From positions 1 to 43,339 of the forward strand of contig NZ_JAJKLK010000004.1 in assembly GCF_020982545.1 (NCBI RefSeq): 43,339 bases of DNA. Direction: 5' to 3'. Both the position numbers and the translations under genes were made by a program. The notes beneath the pieces are model-generated. The model ran no database searches and was not told where the DNA came from. It was given only the letters and a program-made list of their open reading frames with translations. This stretch comes from Streptomyces sp. MNU76. GTDB taxonomy: Bacteria > Actinomycetota > Actinomycetes > Streptomycetales > Streptomycetaceae. Positions 42,876 through 43,339 of this stretch are shown here, one piece after another. Positions within the stretch are counted from its first letter, which is position 1. Every line of letters begins with the position of its first letter.

Positions 42876-43339
42876 ATGATGGCCGCCAAGCTCGACTACC
42901 ACTGGCACCTGCGCAAGGTGATGGCGGACCGCGGGATGTTCTCCACCACCGACCTCCTCCCGCAGCTGAAGGAACGCGGCATCACACTTCGTCGAGCCAG
43001 GTCTACCGGCTCGTCGTCGAGCGACCGGAGCGACTCAGCCTGAAGATCCTCATGGCCCTGCTCGACATCCTCGACTGCACCATGGACGACCTCATCGAGC
43101 CCATCTCCGCGGCCAGCTCCGCGCCGAAGCCGAAGAAGGTTGCGGCGGGCGGGACTTCGGTCTCCGGCTCGGTGAGCTGGCTCCTCGACGGCCCGCATCA
43201 GCGGAGTCGACCGGTGACTGGCCTTGCCGAGGAGGTCATCGCGGATCCGGTCGGCCTGATCGTGCGGCTGGTCGGGAACGTCGATAGGCACCTCGCCGAC
43301 CGCATCCGCGACATCGTCTGCACAGTCGTACGCGGACGA
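42876..43339 (+). pseudogene. Frameshifted XRE-family regulator, runs off right edge
   Basis: ATG 42876 or 42879 follows GAGGAAGGA. The first frame reads MAAKLDYHWHLRKVMADRGMFSTTDLLPQLKERGITL. A one-base loss near 42990 then moves the sequence to a frame reading SSQVYRLVVERPERLSLKILMALLDILDCTMDDLIEP, the recognition-helix half and core of the HTH domain, which stays open to the window edge. With the frameshift the product is 55 aa and lacks the recognition helix. It pairs with the fourth recombinase. Confidence 0.8.

Noticed and set aside
1..43339. CRISPR array or tRNA gene as an integration target
   Set aside because: No regularly spaced repeats and no cloverleaf-like sequence was noticed on reading; a tRNA scan was not possible.

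Overview
The window is high-GC actinobacterial DNA, almost certainly from a Streptomyces or close relative. The signs are codon bias that leaves long antisense open frames, GTG/TTG starts, 4-bp ATGA/GTGA overlaps between genes, rare TTA (bldA) codons, a WhiB-type protein, DUF317 proteins, a SpdB/DUF2637-type membrane protein and the XRE/ImmA/MAB_1171c module. It reads as an accessory region in which several mobile modules flank one coherent metabolic operon. No rRNA, tRNA or CRISPR array was seen.

Region 1 (1-10.6 kb): a divergent regulator (partial, off the left edge) faces a tightly coupled plus-strand operon: class III aminotransferase, TylF-like methyltransferase, NTP_transf_5 nucleotidyltransferase, kinase-fold protein, HPr-kinase-like P-loop protein, Gfo/Idh/MocA oxidoreductase, RfaE/TagD-type cytidylyltransferase and NUDIX hydrolase. 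A convergent LinA-like nucleotidyltransferase and a second NUDIX gene follow. The intergenic region carries a perfect 24-bp palindrome. TTA codons occur in the regulator, methyltransferase and HprK-like genes. I do not recognise a characterised cluster with this gene set, and it is the best candidate here for an undescribed system.

Region 2 (10.55-15.4 kb): an IS630-family element with 25-bp terminal repeats and TA duplication sits exactly in the stop codon of the second NUDIX gene. Next come a decayed amidase and the minus-strand XRE - ImmA/IrrE peptidase - MAB_1171c membrane protein operon that the amidase once ended.

Region 3 (15.9-24.9 kb): a mobilisation module: leader and hairpins, a 48-aa gene, HTH protein, phage-type zinc-finger protein, WhiB-like protein, DUF2637-like membrane protein, small proteins, MobC and a MOB relaxase. 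Three adjacent inverted repeats inside mobC form an oriT candidate. A small Cys/His protein and a lipoprotein gene with an internal amber codon follow, closed by a strong bidirectional terminator.

Region 4 (24.9-31.4 kb): DUF317 genes, a secreted HNH nuclease, and a five-gene minus-strand operon of unknown function that includes a CoiA-like PD-(D/E)xK protein.

Region 5 (31.5-43.3 kb): a minimal Tn3-family transposon (tnpA only, long perfect inverted repeats, an odd Asp-to-Glu change in the catalytic triad), a small membrane protein, a decayed GNAT gene, a three-gene tyrosine-recombinase operon whose middle member lacks catalytic arginines, a fourth tyrosine recombinase, and a frameshifted XRE regulator running off the right edge.
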